A stretch of DNA of 64,000 nucleotides from Maribacter antarcticus DSM 21422 (GCF_000621125.1 NZ_JHZC01000008.1:62001-126000), one strand, 5' to 3'; shown: positions 1-8,089, counted from the first letter of the stretch. Numbers and translations: made by a program. Notes: a model not told the origin generated them from the sequence alone.

Positions 1-917
1 AACCAGAAAATATTTGGCAGCCAACTGATTTTTTACCGGACCCACAAAGTGATGGCTTTTTAGATCACGTAGAGCAACTGCGCGAAGAATCCAAAGAATT
101 GGGTTATGATTTTTGGGTTACCATGGTAGCTGATACCATAACGGAAGAAGCCTTGCCAACCTATGAGTCTTGGTTAATGGATGTAGTAGGTATTGATCAG
201 CATGGTGAGAATAAAACCAATGGATGGGCCAAATGGGTACGCGCTTGGACCGCAGAAGAGAATCGCCATGGCGATGTGCTCAATAAATACCTTTATTTAT
301 CTGGCAGGGTAAACATGAGGGAGATAGAAGTTACCACCCAACATTTAATTTCCGATGGTTTTGATATTGGAACCGACAGGGATCCGTATAAAAATTTTGT
401 TTATACTTCGTTCCAAGAATTGGCTACTAATATTTCGCACAAACGTGTGGGTCAAATGGCGAAGAAAAAAGGAAATGTCCTATTAGGTAAAATGTGTACC
501 ATTATAGCAGGAGATGAAATGCGTCACCATTTGGCATACAGGGAATTTGTAAAAACCATATTAAACCATGATCCTAACGGTATGATGTTAGCCTTTGCGG
601 ATATGATGAAACAAAAGATTGTGATGCCAGCTCATTTTTTAAGAGAGTCTGGAGGAACTATTGGAGCCGCTTTTGAGAATTTCTCTAACTGCGCACAACG
701 CTTGGGGGTTTATACGGCACACGATTATATAGAGATTTTAAGTAAACTAAATAGTTTCTGGGAAATTGATGCTGTTAGAGGTCTTAACGATGACGCGCAG
801 AAGGCAAGAGATTATTTGATGAAACTTCCAGAACGGTTGGAGCGTATTGCTACAAGAATGAAGTTTCCCGAAGATCAATACCATTTTAAATGGGTAGAGG
901 CAAACGGTAGATTATAA
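1..917 (+). CDS. Acyl-ACP desaturase (5' partial)
   Basis: Soluble diiron fatty-acid desaturase that introduces a cis double bond into acyl chains on acyl carrier protein. The reading frame is open from base 3, so the true start lies upstream of the window; a TTG at base 99 opens only part of it. Both halves of the ferritin-like diiron site are visible: EENRHG near 256-275 and DEMRHH near 515-532. This is the usual E..ExxH..E..ExxH pattern of type 2 desaturases. The C-terminus is complete and is followed by a strong hairpin terminator. Probably monocistronic or last in its transcript. Confidence 0.9.
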   Translation, partial: PENIWQPTDFLPDPQSDGFLDHVEQLREESKELGYDFWVTMVADTITEEALPTYESWLMDVVGIDQHGENKTNGWAKWVRAWTAEENRHGDVLNKYLYLSGRVNMREIEVTTQHLISDGFDIGTDRDPYKNFVYTSFQELATNISHKRVGQMAKKKGNVLLGKMCTIIAGDEMRHHLAYREFVKTILNHDPNGMMLAFADMMKQKIVMPAHFLRESGGTIGAAFENFSNCAQRLGVYTAHDYIEILSKLNSFWEIDAVRGLNDDAQKARDYLMKLPERLERIATRMKFPEDQYHFKWVEANGRL

Positions 918-936
918 GAGAAAAAAGGATATACAT

Positions 937-974
937 ACAAAAGCCCCGATTACATATGGAATTGGGGCTTTTGT
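937..974. terminator. Bidirectional intrinsic terminator after the desaturase
   Basis: Perfect 11-bp inverted repeat ACAAAAGCCCC / GGGGCTTTTGT around a 16-nt loop. A/T tracts on both flanks let it serve the + strand desaturase and the convergent minus-strand gene that ends at 994. Confidence 0.8.
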
Positions 975-993
975 ATTTAGGTTGGTTATTATG

Positions 994-1548
994 CTACAAC
1001 TTTCCGTGATTGTGCTCGTCTTGCCATTTCAACAATTGCTTCCATTTTCCTTCGTAAGCCATTTTGCATTGCATTGGCCAAGAGGCCGGATCGTGCACTT
1101 GGTATCGTTTTCCGCCGCCGTCAAGTACTTTTTGGCAGTTGGCAACGGTTGCTTTGGAAAGTGATTTCCATGTTTTAATACCTGCATCTTTTAGCATGCC
1201 TTCTATCTTTGGACCAATACCTTCAACAACCTTTAGGTCGTCTTGTTTTATTGTCTTGCCTAATACTGCTTTTGCTACGGCAGCATCAAAAGGAAAGGAT
1301 GCTATTGCTTCCCCGGCAGCAAAAGACGCTGCAGAAGCTCCAAGATTTGCACTAGTACTTACTTTTTTATCACAGGCATCCAAATCGGTTTGTAGCCGCA
1401 AATTTATATCCTCTAGAAGTTTTAATTCGGTAGAATTGTCAATGGTTGTGTCACCTCCACGCCCTAGCAAATAACCAAGAATTCCACATATTGCTCCTAC
1501 TAAGAGGGGAATTATCCAACACCAGATAGTCATATTTTCAAAATCCAT
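994..1548 (-). CDS. Membrane-anchored helix-hairpin-helix protein, unknown role
   Basis: A 184-residue protein. Residues 6-28 form a single hydrophobic N-terminal segment ending in a glycine-rich LLGRGG turn, followed by a short coiled-coil-like stretch. The C-terminal half has a helix-hairpin-helix signature (VVEGIGPKIEGMLKDAGI), as in proteins loosely annotated as flap-endonuclease-like or DUF4332, and ends in a Trp/Lys-rich tail. HhH motifs often bind nucleic acid, but no nuclease residues are seen, so no enzymatic role is claimed. AGGAAGAT just upstream is a possible ribosome site. It sits 30 bp behind the OmpA-like gene on the same strand and is probably co-transcribed with it. Confidence 0.7.
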   Translation of the reverse strand: MDFENMTIWCWIIPLLVGAICGILGYLLGRGGDTTIDNSTELKLLEDINLRLQTDLDACDKKVSTSANLGASAASFAAGEAIASFPFDAAVAKAVLGKTIKQDDLKVVEGIGPKIEGMLKDAGIKTWKSLSKATVANCQKVLDGGGKRYQVHDPASWPMQCKMAYEGKWKQLLKWQDEHNHGKL

Positions 1549-1578
1549 TTTTATCTTCCTTTAAGTATTAGTGTTTAT

Positions 1579-2469
1579 TTAGTTTAATGTAACTACGGTT
1601 CTTCCTTCTTCCGAGGTGTTACTTTCTACTGGGTCTATTTGTCCTTTGGAAGAGGTGTTGATTTTAGCGTCTGGAATTCCATTTCTCATGAAATATGCTT
1701 TGCCAAAGTTAGCTTTGTTCAAACCAATTTTTGTATTGGTGGCTGCTATGACCATATTGTCAATTTGCCCTACAATATTTACAGTAGTACCTTCTACTTT
1801 ATCCAGATATCTTGAGATGTCTGTAACTTTTTGGCGTTGTTCAGTTAATAGGTTTATAGAAGCATTCGCTGAATCAAAATAAAGCACAAGTGGATTTACC
1901 TTAAAATTTTCGCATAGTGCTTTAAGTTCTTGACCTACTGTTTCTGATTTCCCTGAAATGTTGTATGCTATGGGGCCAAGGTAAATTTCCTCATCCGGCA
2001 CCATATCGTCCATGAGTTTGCCCATGGTGTTCATACTTGCTGATGAAATACCATTGGAGACCAAATGATTTTTAACCGCGTTGGCACATGCCAATCCTAG
2101 ATTGGGGAATGCGGAGTCATTTGTTTCATCGCTTTTATAGTAGCCCGTGATGTTCATCACTTTACCAGTATTTTCTGATAAAAAGCTTTTAAGGCTTCTA
2201 ATGCCAGTCTCTGTACTTGTATCTAAAGGTATCAATATAGCATATGACGATGCATTAATGTAATAGTTATTATTTTCGTTAGACGCATAGTTACCATCAC
2301 TAAAGGCAAAGAGGTAAGAGGTTGGCTCTGGTGTTGCATGGACTACCGCTTTTTTTGGAGGCTCCTCGATTTCGCTAGCTCCACATTCGCTGCAACAGGT
2401 AGTGTAGAAATACATACCCACCAAAATGGCAAGGAACATCAGTAATAGATACCTAGTTGTTCTTGTCAT
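1579..2469 (-). CDS. OmpA-like envelope protein, N-terminal membrane anchor
   Basis: A 296-residue protein with an N-terminal hydrophobic segment (about 7-24) followed by CCSECG, which could be a lipobox-like site or simply a membrane anchor. The rest looks like two tandem OmpA-type lobes. Each has a beta strand, a segment resembling I..ID.....LN..L...RA..V...L and a terminal beta strand. In canonical OmpA_C domains this fold binds diaminopimelate in peptidoglycan; the key NX2LSX2RAX2V motif is only loosely kept here, so binding is uncertain. First gene of a likely two-gene unit with the helix-hairpin-helix protein. Confidence 0.7.
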   Translation of the reverse strand: MTRTTRYLLLMFLAILVGMYFYTTCCSECGASEIEEPPKKAVVHATPEPTSYLFAFSDGNYASNENNNYYINASSYAILIPLDTSTETGIRSLKSFLSENTGKVMNITGYYKSDETNDSAFPNLGLACANAVKNHLVSNGISSASMNTMGKLMDDMVPDEEIYLGPIAYNISGKSETVGQELKALCENFKVNPLVLYFDSANASINLLTEQRQKVTDISRYLDKVEGTTVNIVGQIDNMVIAATNTKIGLNKANFGKAYFMRNGIPDAKINTSSKGQIDPVESNTSEEGRTVVTLN

Positions 2470-2617
2470 TGTTAATATAGGTTTGGTGTTTGATTACAAT
2501 GTATTAAAAAAATCTTAATACTATTCAGATTATACTCGTTAATTGCTAGTAATCAGGATAGAGCGAATTTCCCAGCTATACATAATTTATTTCCATTGAT
2601 ACAACCATAGGTCTGAA

Positions 2618-2667
2618 TTGTATAAAGTTAAATATTGGGAAAGGATATTCTGATTAACTTTATACAA
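2618..2667. repeat. 14-bp perfect inverted repeat (long hairpin)
   Basis: TTGTATAAAGTTAA at 2618-2631 is the exact reverse complement of 2654-2667. The 22-nt spacer itself contains AATAT/ATATT, which could extend the stem. It lies upstream of the OmpA-like gene in non-coding DNA. No T-tract follows, so it is not an obvious terminator. It could be an operator, an mRNA structure or the remnant of a small mobile repeat. Confidence 0.6.
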
Positions 2668-2749
2668 CAAATGAAATGTCTTACCGCTCCCGACAATGAT
2701 GCGGCACTGAGGTAGGATTAATTCATATATTTGAGTTAGTTGGTTTACT

Positions 2750-2782
2750 AAAAAGCCCTATTGCATTTTCGCAATAGGGCTT
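2750..2782. terminator. Intrinsic terminator-like hairpin
   Basis: AAGCCCTATTGC / GCAATAGGGCTT is a perfect 12-bp stem with a 6-nt loop in intergenic DNA. T-tracts are weak (AAAAA upstream, TTAATG downstream), so it would work best for minus-strand transcription. Confidence 0.6.
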
Positions 2783-2818
2783 AATGTTTAGTAGTCGTTT
2801 TTCCATTTACATAAAAAA

Positions 2819-2962
2819 ATGTCCAAGTGTACAGGAATCAGATGCGCCAACGTAGAGTTCTATTATTTTGAGGACACTAGGATAAATGCAAATGAAAAGC
2901 TTAGAAAATACCTTGTTGCCTCCCTAACTTTAATCTGTATGATTCTAATATTAGGTACATAA
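2819..2962 (+). CDS. Possible 47-residue single-pass membrane protein
   Basis: ATG at 2819 opens 47 codons ending in TAA. The product starts MSKCTGIRCANVEFYYFED, continues with a short charged stretch, and ends in a hydrophobic helix (YLVASLTLICMILILG) typical of a tail-anchored small membrane protein. It stands between two hairpins (2750-2782 and 2971-3014), as expected for a short independent transcript. I do not recognise the family. Chance occurrence cannot be excluded in AT-rich DNA. The hydrophilic-then-transmembrane layout and the hairpin just after the stop are the only support. Confidence 0.4.
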   Translation: MSKCTGIRCANVEFYYFEDTRINANEKLRKYLVASLTLICMILILGT

Positions 2963-2970
2963 GCTTTATC

Positions 2971-3014
2971 AAAGGGTAGTTGGACTTCTGAAGATAGAGA
3001 TCAAACTACCCTTT
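2971..3014. terminator. Hairpin 3' of the ALDH gene and the small ORF
   Basis: AAAGGGTAGTT (2971-2981) pairs exactly with AACTACCCTTT (3004-3014). It lies 9 nt after the stop of the small + strand ORF and about 30 nt beyond the end of the minus-strand aldehyde dehydrogenase, so it can end transcription from either side. Confidence 0.6.
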
Positions 3015-3045
3015 AATATATAGTATTTACTAAAGGCATATTTAC

Positions 3046-4599
3046 TTATAAATCGAATTTAATCCCTTGCGCTAAAGGCAATTCATCAGAGTAATTAACG
3101 GTATTTGTTTGTCTTCTCATATATACTTTCCAAGCGTCAGAACCAGACTCACGTCCGCCACCAGTTTCTTTTTCGCCTCCAAAAGCACCACCAATTTCAG
3201 CACCAGAAGTTCCGATGTTAACATTAGCAATGCCACAATCCGAACCAGCATAAGACAAAAATTTCTCAGCTTCTTTTAGTTCGTTAGTCATAATTGCAGA
3301 AGATAAACCTTGAGCTACACCGTTTTGTTCTGTGATAGCATTTTCTACATCACCAGAATATTTTATGATGTATAAAATTGGAGCAAACGTTTCGTGTTGT
3401 ACGATTTCAAAATGATTTTCTGCTTCAATAATTGCTGGTTTAACATAGCAACCACTTTCGTAGCCTTCACCTTCTAAAACACCACCTTCAACCAAAACAT
3501 TTCCACCTTCAGCTTTTGCTTTTTCAATAGCTGCTAAATACGTTTGAACAGAGTCCTTATCAATTAAAGGTCCAATATGATTTTTTTCATCCAAAGGATT
3601 CCCAATAGTTAATTGCCCATAAGCACCAACAATAGCATCTCTTACTTTATCATAAACAGATTCGTGTATAATTAACCGACGTGTTGATGTGCAACGTTGC
3701 CCACAGGTTCCAACAGCGCCAAATACAGCACCAGGAACAACAACCTTTAAATCAGCCGTTGGTGTAATAATAATGGCGTTGTTTCCACCTAATTCTAATA
3801 AAGATTTACCAAAACGCTCGGCAACTGTTTTTCCAACAATGCGGCCCATACGTGTAGAACCTGTTGCAGAAACTAAAGCAACTCTAGTATCTGTTGTCAT
3901 CATTTCACCAACGTTATAATCGCCATTTATGATACAAGAAAGACCTTCTGGTAAATTATTTTCTTTTATAATTTCTGCAATAATATTTTGACAAGCGACA
4001 GTACATAAAGGTGCTTTTTCAGACCCTTTCCACACGCAAACATCGCCACAAATCCAAGCTAAAGCAGTATTCCAAGCCCAAACAGCAACTGGAAAATTAA
4101 AAGCAGAAATAATACCAACAACACCTATAGGATGCCATTGCTCTCTCATAACGTGAAATGGACGTTCCGATGGAATCACTTTACCGTTTAATTGTCTTGA
4201 CAATCCAACAGCAAAATCACAGATATCAATCATTTCTTGCACTTCGCCATAACCTTCTTGCAAAGATTTACCCATTTCATAAGAAACTAATTTCCCTAAA
4301 GGTTCTTTTAAATCTCTTAGTTTGTTTCCAAACTGGCGCACAATTTCGCCACGTTGTGGTGCTGGCATATCTCTCCAAGATAAAAATGCGGTTGTTGCCG
4401 CATCCATAACTTTGTCGTAATCTGCACGTGTCGTTGATTTTACTTTTCCTATTAGCTGACCATCAACTGGCGAATAACTTTCAATTAACTCTCCGTTAGC
4501 AAAATTATTTAAACCTGTTGAAGTTCCTTCATTAATATCTTTAATTCCTAATGCTTTTAACGCATTATTAATTCCGAATCCCGTAGCTATTTCTGACAT
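3046..4599 (-). CDS. ALDH7-family aldehyde dehydrogenase (likely alpha-aminoadipic semialdehyde dehydrogenase)
   Basis: A 517-residue NAD(P)-dependent aldehyde dehydrogenase. The Rossmann/catalytic pattern is complete: EQWHPIGVVGIISAFNFP, the GSTRMG coenzyme loop, ELGGNN with the general-base Glu near 267, and catalytic Cys near 301 in GTCGQRCTSTRR. The conserved IPSERP.H.M.EQWHPIGV block and overall length fit ALDH7 (antiquitin), which oxidises alpha-aminoadipate semialdehyde in lysine breakdown. Substrate is inferred from family only. It has its own candidate promoter and follows the HAAO-DUF1304-NTF2 genes on the same strand by 60 bp. Codon choice looks more A/T-ending (TTA Leu, CCA Pro, ACA Thr) than most neighbours. 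Confidence 0.88.
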   Translation of the reverse strand: MSEIATGFGINNALKALGIKDINEGTSTGLNNFANGELIESYSPVDGQLIGKVKSTTRADYDKVMDAATTAFLSWRDMPAPQRGEIVRQFGNKLRDLKEPLGKLVSYEMGKSLQEGYGEVQEMIDICDFAVGLSRQLNGKVIPSERPFHVMREQWHPIGVVGIISAFNFPVAVWAWNTALAWICGDVCVWKGSEKAPLCTVACQNIIAEIIKENNLPEGLSCIINGDYNVGEMMTTDTRVALVSATGSTRMGRIVGKTVAERFGKSLLELGGNNAIIITPTADLKVVVPGAVFGAVGTCGQRCTSTRRLIIHESVYDKVRDAIVGAYGQLTIGNPLDEKNHIGPLIDKDSVQTYLAAIEKAKAEGGNVLVEGGVLEGEGYESGCYVKPAIIEAENHFEIVQHETFAPILYIIKYSGDVENAITEQNGVAQGLSSAIMTNELKEAEKFLSYAGSDCGIANVNIGTSGAEIGGAFGGEKETGGGRESGSDAWKVYMRRQTNTVNYSDELPLAQGIKFDL

Positions 4600-4635
4600 T
4601 TTATAACTTTTTAAATATGTATTGTTAGATTCTTA

Positions 4636-4643
4636 CAAAGTTA
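4636..4643 (-). promoter_or_regulatory. Candidate -7 box for the ALDH gene
   Basis: On the minus strand this reads TAACTTTG, an exact match to the Bacteroidota -7 consensus TAnnTTTG, 36 nt before the ATG. No clear -33 TTG is visible. Confidence 0.5.
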
Positions 4644-4659
4644 CGAATAATACTTTTGA

Positions 4660-5082
4660 TTAGGATTCTTTTCGAAGAACGGTAACCTTTACTATTTTTT
4701 CGCTTTCAACTTCGTAAATGAGGACTAATTCTATCGCTTCATCGCTACCGTTTCTACCAGTAATATACTCATGGTCTATAATTTTATTTCCAAAAACGGT
4801 ACGGGTTAGAACAGTCGATTTTAGGTTGGGAGAAGCTTCAAAGAGGGCATTATAGAATGCCCTACACGCTGCTTTACCTTGCATGGTTATGGAGCCATTA
4901 GAAAAATTATGAAATGTAACATCGGTATCTATGACTGACATAAAAGCTTCTATATTTCTGTCATTATAGCTTTCCATTGATTTTTGAACTACCTGCTCTG
5001 ATGTCATTTCTTGTGCGGTTATGGTGTGAATTGGATAATAGATAATGAGTAAAAATAGCATTTTGAACAGGGCTGCTTTCAT
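4660..5082 (-). CDS. Exported NTF2-like/SnoaL-fold protein
   Basis: A 140-residue protein with a cleavable signal peptide (hydrophobic residues 5-21, ending TITAQ). A compact NTF2-like fold follows: SMESYNDRNIEAFMSVIDTDVTFHNF, then a G...C..FYNALFEASPNL helix and a beta-rich C-terminal half. Members of this superfamily bind small ligands or act as isomerases. No specific catalytic set can be assigned. Its ATG overlaps the TGA of the reconstructed DUF1304 reading frame (ATGA), so the two were clearly translationally coupled. Third gene of the HAAO-DUF1304-NTF2 unit. Confidence 0.75.
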   Translation of the reverse strand: MKAALFKMLFLLIIYYPIHTITAQEMTSEQVVQKSMESYNDRNIEAFMSVIDTDVTFHNFSNGSITMQGKAACRAFYNALFEASPNLKSTVLTRTVFGNKIIDHEYITGRNGSDEAIELVLIYEVESEKIVKVTVLRKES

Positions 5083-5438
5083 GACAGAACAATTAGAAAA
5101 ATCGCAATTATTGCTGGAAGTGCTTGAATGTAGAATATTTTTTACTTACCGTCAATCCTCCATCTATTACTGCAACTGCTACACAACCTAAAAAGAAAAG
5201 CGAAATATTCGTAATCCATTCCACGTTTTCTATAAAACGTCCATAAGAGTCCTGTGGCTAAAAAGGCATTGTATAAGCCTTGATTAGCAGCCATTGATTT
5301 TGTTTGTGAAAAGAGGTCTTTTGGAAATTTTCTAAATATTTTAGGCCCTCTGCTGGTCCATGCGAACATTTCGAACCACAAGAAATATAAATGTAGTGTC
5401 GAAATAAATGCAATTATTATTTTAATCGTGATTCCCAT
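5079..5438 (-). pseudogene. DUF1304 membrane protein gene with two compensating frameshifts
   Basis: Residues 1-83 of the frame opened by the ATG at 5438 read as a DUF1304 small membrane protein (LYFLWFEMFAW, NQGLYNAFLATGLLW). At the T5 run (complement of 5190-5194) the homologous sequence jumps to the +1 frame, reading LGCVAVAVIDGGLTVSKK. At the A6 run (complement of 5138-5143) it returns to the original frame as IFYIQALPAIIAIFLIVLS and stops at 5079-5081, overlapping the next start. As it stands, translation stops at 5142 with a scrambled tail after 98 residues. Corrected length would be 119 residues, normal for the family. AGGAGG 5 nt before the start, inside the HAAO tail, is one of the few strong ribosome sites here. 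Sequencing error at homopolymers is an alternative. Confidence 0.75.
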
Positions 5439-5978
5439 TTATTCCTCCTTTATAAAACGTTCATCGGTCGGCATAACCGTATCACAATTATCGCAAGTCC
5501 TTAAAGCTGTTGAGGCATAGAAATGCTTAAAATGGCCTAAGAAATCTTTTTCTATATCGTTTAAACTAAAATAGGCTTCGTATAGTTTATGATTACAGTT
5601 ATCACAGAACCACAGTAAGCCATCATCCACGTTCATTTGTGATCGTTTACGCTCTATCACCAAACCTATTGAGTTTTCGTGCCTAACGGGGGAATGTGGG
5701 ATTTTGGCAGGGTGAAGGTACATATCTCCAGCACCTAGTTTCATCGTCTTTTTTTTTCCGTTTTCTTGAATATGAACTTCAATTTCCCCTTCTAGTTGAT
5801 AAAATAGTTCCTCAGTTTCATTATAATGGTAGTCTTTACGAGCATTAGGACCTGCAACGACCATAACAATATAGTCTCCTGCATCTTTATAGAGATTTCT
5901 ATTCCCTACCGGGGGTTTTAAGGTATCTCGGTTTTCTACTATCCATTTGTTCAAGTTAAATGGTGGACTAATAGGCAT
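5439..5978 (-). CDS. nbaC: 3-hydroxyanthranilate 3,4-dioxygenase
   Basis: A 179-residue cupin that opens the ring of 3-hydroxyanthranilate to 2-amino-3-carboxymuconate semialdehyde in the kynurenine pathway. Iron ligands are visible as His51 (DYHYNE), Glu57 (EELFYQ) and His95 (IPHSP). Substrate-binding arginines are plausible in GPNARKDYHYN and VIERKR. The C-terminal rubredoxin-like metal site typical of bacterial enzymes is present as CDNCN and CDNCD. It heads a minus-strand unit; the DUF1304 ATG follows its stop with no spacing. Tryptophan 2,3-dioxygenase, the first enzyme of the same route, lies far away at 53.4 kb. Confidence 0.93.
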   Translation of the reverse strand: MPISPPFNLNKWIVENRDTLKPPVGNRNLYKDAGDYIVMVVAGPNARKDYHYNETEELFYQLEGEIEVHIQENGKKKTMKLGAGDMYLHPAKIPHSPVRHENSIGLVIERKRSQMNVDDGLLWFCDNCNHKLYEAYFSLNDIEKDFLGHFKHFYASTALRTCDNCDTVMPTDERFIKEE

Positions 5979-6030
5979 AGTGTTAATTTTAATTAAAGAA
6001 TAGACGCTAGTGTACTTAAAAGCAAGGTAT

Positions 6031-6062
6031 AAAAAAAAGCCTTAGGATTTCCTAAGCCTTTT
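6031..6062 (-). terminator. Terminator after the decayed CAP gene
   Basis: On the minus strand, a CTTAGG / CCTAAG core stem with flanking A/T complementarity is followed by eight Ts, directly 3' of the CAP-domain reading frame. One mismatch sits in the lower stem. Confidence 0.65.
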
Positions 6063-6077
6063 CAAGTATTATAAATA

Positions 6078-6590
6078 CTAGTTCTGTTTAAAAAATTGCT
6101 TTGTAAAATAGAGGTCAACTTCTTCGTTCTCTTTAACACTAATTACTGAATGTGTGTAGTCTCCTTCAATATTAGGTCTATGTCCATCACTTTCCAACCA
6201 AGCCTCAAAAGACTCTACTGCAGTATCGTAAACTTTGGCAACGTTCCCTGCAACAAAAGTGGCACCAGTATTCATAGAAATTTGTTCTGCGCGGTTTGCA
6301 AAATTATCATAGCTTTTATTTCCTTGTGAAATCATGTGCTTGGAATGCTTCTTGTCAAAATTGTAAGATGCGTCCATAAAATAAAGTGCATTCAAATTTA
6401 AACTTACACGGCAATTGTTTATTATTTTTAATAATTCAGACTCCATGTCATAGTGTTAAGCAGTAGAAACGAGAAAGACTTCCTTCTCAAGTTCTACAAC
6501 TTGTTCAAAATTTAATGGTGTTAATTAATGTCTGCTACAGGAATGTATAAAAACAGATAGTACTACTAAATATATTAATTTGTGCTTCAT
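6078..6590 (-). pseudogene. Decayed CAP-domain (SCP/PR-1) lipoprotein gene
   Basis: The open part (6078-6446, 122 residues) is a CAP-domain protein closely resembling the intact paralogue at 6875-7354. In the same frame, an ATG at 6588-6590 encodes a lipoprotein signal peptide (MKHKLIYLVVLSVFIHSCSR). TAA at 6525-6527 follows, then 22 sense codons, then a second TAA at 6456-6458, then the CAP domain. The cavity residues have also decayed: the paralogue's SHDNF and AENVA become SYDNF and AGNVA, losing the conserved His and Glu. The full frame of 171 codons fits an ancestral lipoprotein. Two nonsense codons plus lost site residues favour a pseudogene. Initiation at the internal ATG would give a cytosolic fragment. 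Confidence 0.75.
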
Positions 6591-6650
6591 TCTTTCTGGG
6601 GTTTGTCAAATTAAGCTGAAGCAAATGTAGTGGTAGGCAAACCGAAATAC

Positions 6651-6678
6651 ATTACAATATCTTTATGAGTATTGTAAT
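6651..6678. repeat. 9-bp inverted repeat upstream of the CAP pseudogene
   Basis: ATTACAATA and TATTGTAAT are perfect inverted copies with a 10-nt spacer in the 6591-6874 intergenic region. No T-tract. It could be an operator or chance symmetry; nothing else recognisable occurs in this gap. Confidence 0.35.
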
Positions 6679-6874
6679 TCTCGGACTGGTATGGTAATGT
6701 TCTGTAGTAGCTTATCGACTAACTACATTCAATTTTCATCGGAAAAATAATATGTTTTAAACGCTAAATGGCCATCAGCCACAGAAAAAATGCATGAGAC
6801 GGTTGTTATAAAAAAGGATTGTCGATACGGCGTCAATTAATAAACATAAAAGTGTTAATTTATAGGGAAATTCG

Positions 6875-7354
6875 TCATTCTTTATAAAAGAGTTGTGTGT
6901 AGTAGAAGTTACCATCCTCATCTTCTTTTACACTTACGGCAGTATGTGTAAAATCACCTTCCATCGTTTTTTTATGATTAGTGCTTTCGTACCAACCTAT
7001 AAACGCATCTTGGGCGGTGCTATAATCTTTAGCTACATTTTCTGCTACCATTTGCACTTCTACTTTCGATGCTATACTAGAGGCGCGCGAACTAAAGTTA
7101 TCATGGCTAAGACTCCCTTTGTTTATCATGTAATCAGTATGCGTATTTGCGTATTCGTATGCAATAGCACTAAATATTAAAGTGTTTGTCTCTAATGCAG
7201 ACCTATGGGAATTTACAATATCCAATACCTCTTGTTCCAAACCTACTACGTTTGTTGCCGTTATGTTGGGTGTATCATCGGTTGGTTCTGTTGAGCAGGA
7301 ACCAAAAATGAATACAAACAAAACAAAGACAGCGTGTTGCGATCTCATTTTCAT
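6875..7354 (-). CDS. CAP-domain (SCP/PR-1-like) lipoprotein
   Basis: A 159-residue exported protein. Residues 1-20 form a lipoprotein signal with lipobox FGSC (Cys20), followed by an acidic/Thr-rich linker. The CAP domain runs about 38-159, with HRSALETNTL, SLSHDNF, AENVAKDY and the final E.DFTHTAVSV strand, so the four-residue His/Glu cavity is retained. Bacterial CAP proteins are secreted or surface-anchored; biochemical roles vary (lipid binding, proteolysis, unknown). Tandem with a decayed paralogue downstream on the same strand. A second possible start is two codons in (MRSQHAV). Confidence 0.82.
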   Translation of the reverse strand: MKMRSQHAVFVLFVFIFGSCSTEPTDDTPNITATNVVGLEQEVLDIVNSHRSALETNTLIFSAIAYEYANTHTDYMINKGSLSHDNFSSRASSIASKVEVQMVAENVAKDYSTAQDAFIGWYESTNHKKTMEGDFTHTAVSVKEDEDGNFYYTQLFYKE

Positions 7355-7562
7355 ATAATGTTTTATTTGTAAGCAGGTTGCTCAACGCAGGGAAGTAGGT
7401 CTATAAGAAATGGGTACTGATGTTCTCATGTCGATAGGGGATATCAACACTGTAATATTACTTAAATTTAATGTTGACGCGGTAAAAATCATTTTTTTTT
7501 CGATGAACGGACACTAAATGTAGAAAATCTACTTTTAATCCTTTTTTTGTGCAGTTTAACGA

Positions 7563-8072
7563 CTACCTATTTTCTGCGGGTTTTAGTAGGTCTTCTCGCA
7601 GAATATTATCGAAGACAAGTTCGCCAATGTCTTTAACTGGATGATAAAGCATAGACGTATTTTTTACTTCATCTGAAAGCAAGCGAACACTATTGTTGAC
7701 GCGGTCAAAGAAAATCAGAACCGCTCCTAGGATTACCGCAACTTTCAAAGTGCCGAATACGGCTCCCGCTAGTTTGTTCAAAAGCCCTAACATGGCAATA
7801 TTTGCAACCTTAGTAAGTAATTTTCCAGCAAAATGTACAGTAATTACGATGCCGATAAAAGTTATGATAAAAGCAGCGATATTAACATAACGTTCTTCCC
7901 AATTCATTTGTTGGCCAAGGAAGTCTCCGGCTATGTAAGAAAAATGTATGGCTCCATAAATACCCGTAATTAGCGCAACAATGGAGGCTAATTCTATAAG
8001 AAGCCCATTATTAAATCCTTTCCATAATCCCAAAAGGAGTAAAATTCCTAAAATTATATCCAATATGACCAT
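7563..8072 (-). CDS. cvpA: CvpA family membrane protein
   Basis: A 169-residue integral membrane protein with four hydrophobic segments (about 1-20, 24-47, 64-85, 101-125) and the CvpA fingerprint: an N-terminal DIILGILLLLGLWKGFNNGLL, then LNKLAGAVFGTLKVAVILG. CvpA proteins are needed for colicin V production in E. coli and contribute to envelope homeostasis; the molecular function is unsettled. A TATATTTG -7 box lies just upstream. Divergent from the conserved unknown gene at 8155. Confidence 0.85.
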   Translation of the reverse strand: MVILDIILGILLLLGLWKGFNNGLLIELASIVALITGIYGAIHFSYIAGDFLGQQMNWEERYVNIAAFIITFIGIVITVHFAGKLLTKVANIAMLGLLNKLAGAVFGTLKVAVILGAVLIFFDRVNNSVRLLSDEVKNTSMLYHPVKDIGELVFDNILREDLLKPAENR

Positions 8073-8089
8073 TTGAAAACAGTTTGGAA

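Noticed and set aside
1064-1474. 136-residue + strand ORF opposite the helix-hairpin-helix gene
   Set aside because: Shadow frame; Ser/Pro/Phe-rich composition typical of antisense frames.
5130-5200. Programmed ribosomal frameshifting in DUF1304
   Set aside because: Would need two opposite events in 50 nt, and no stimulatory structure is visible; damage or sequence error is simpler.
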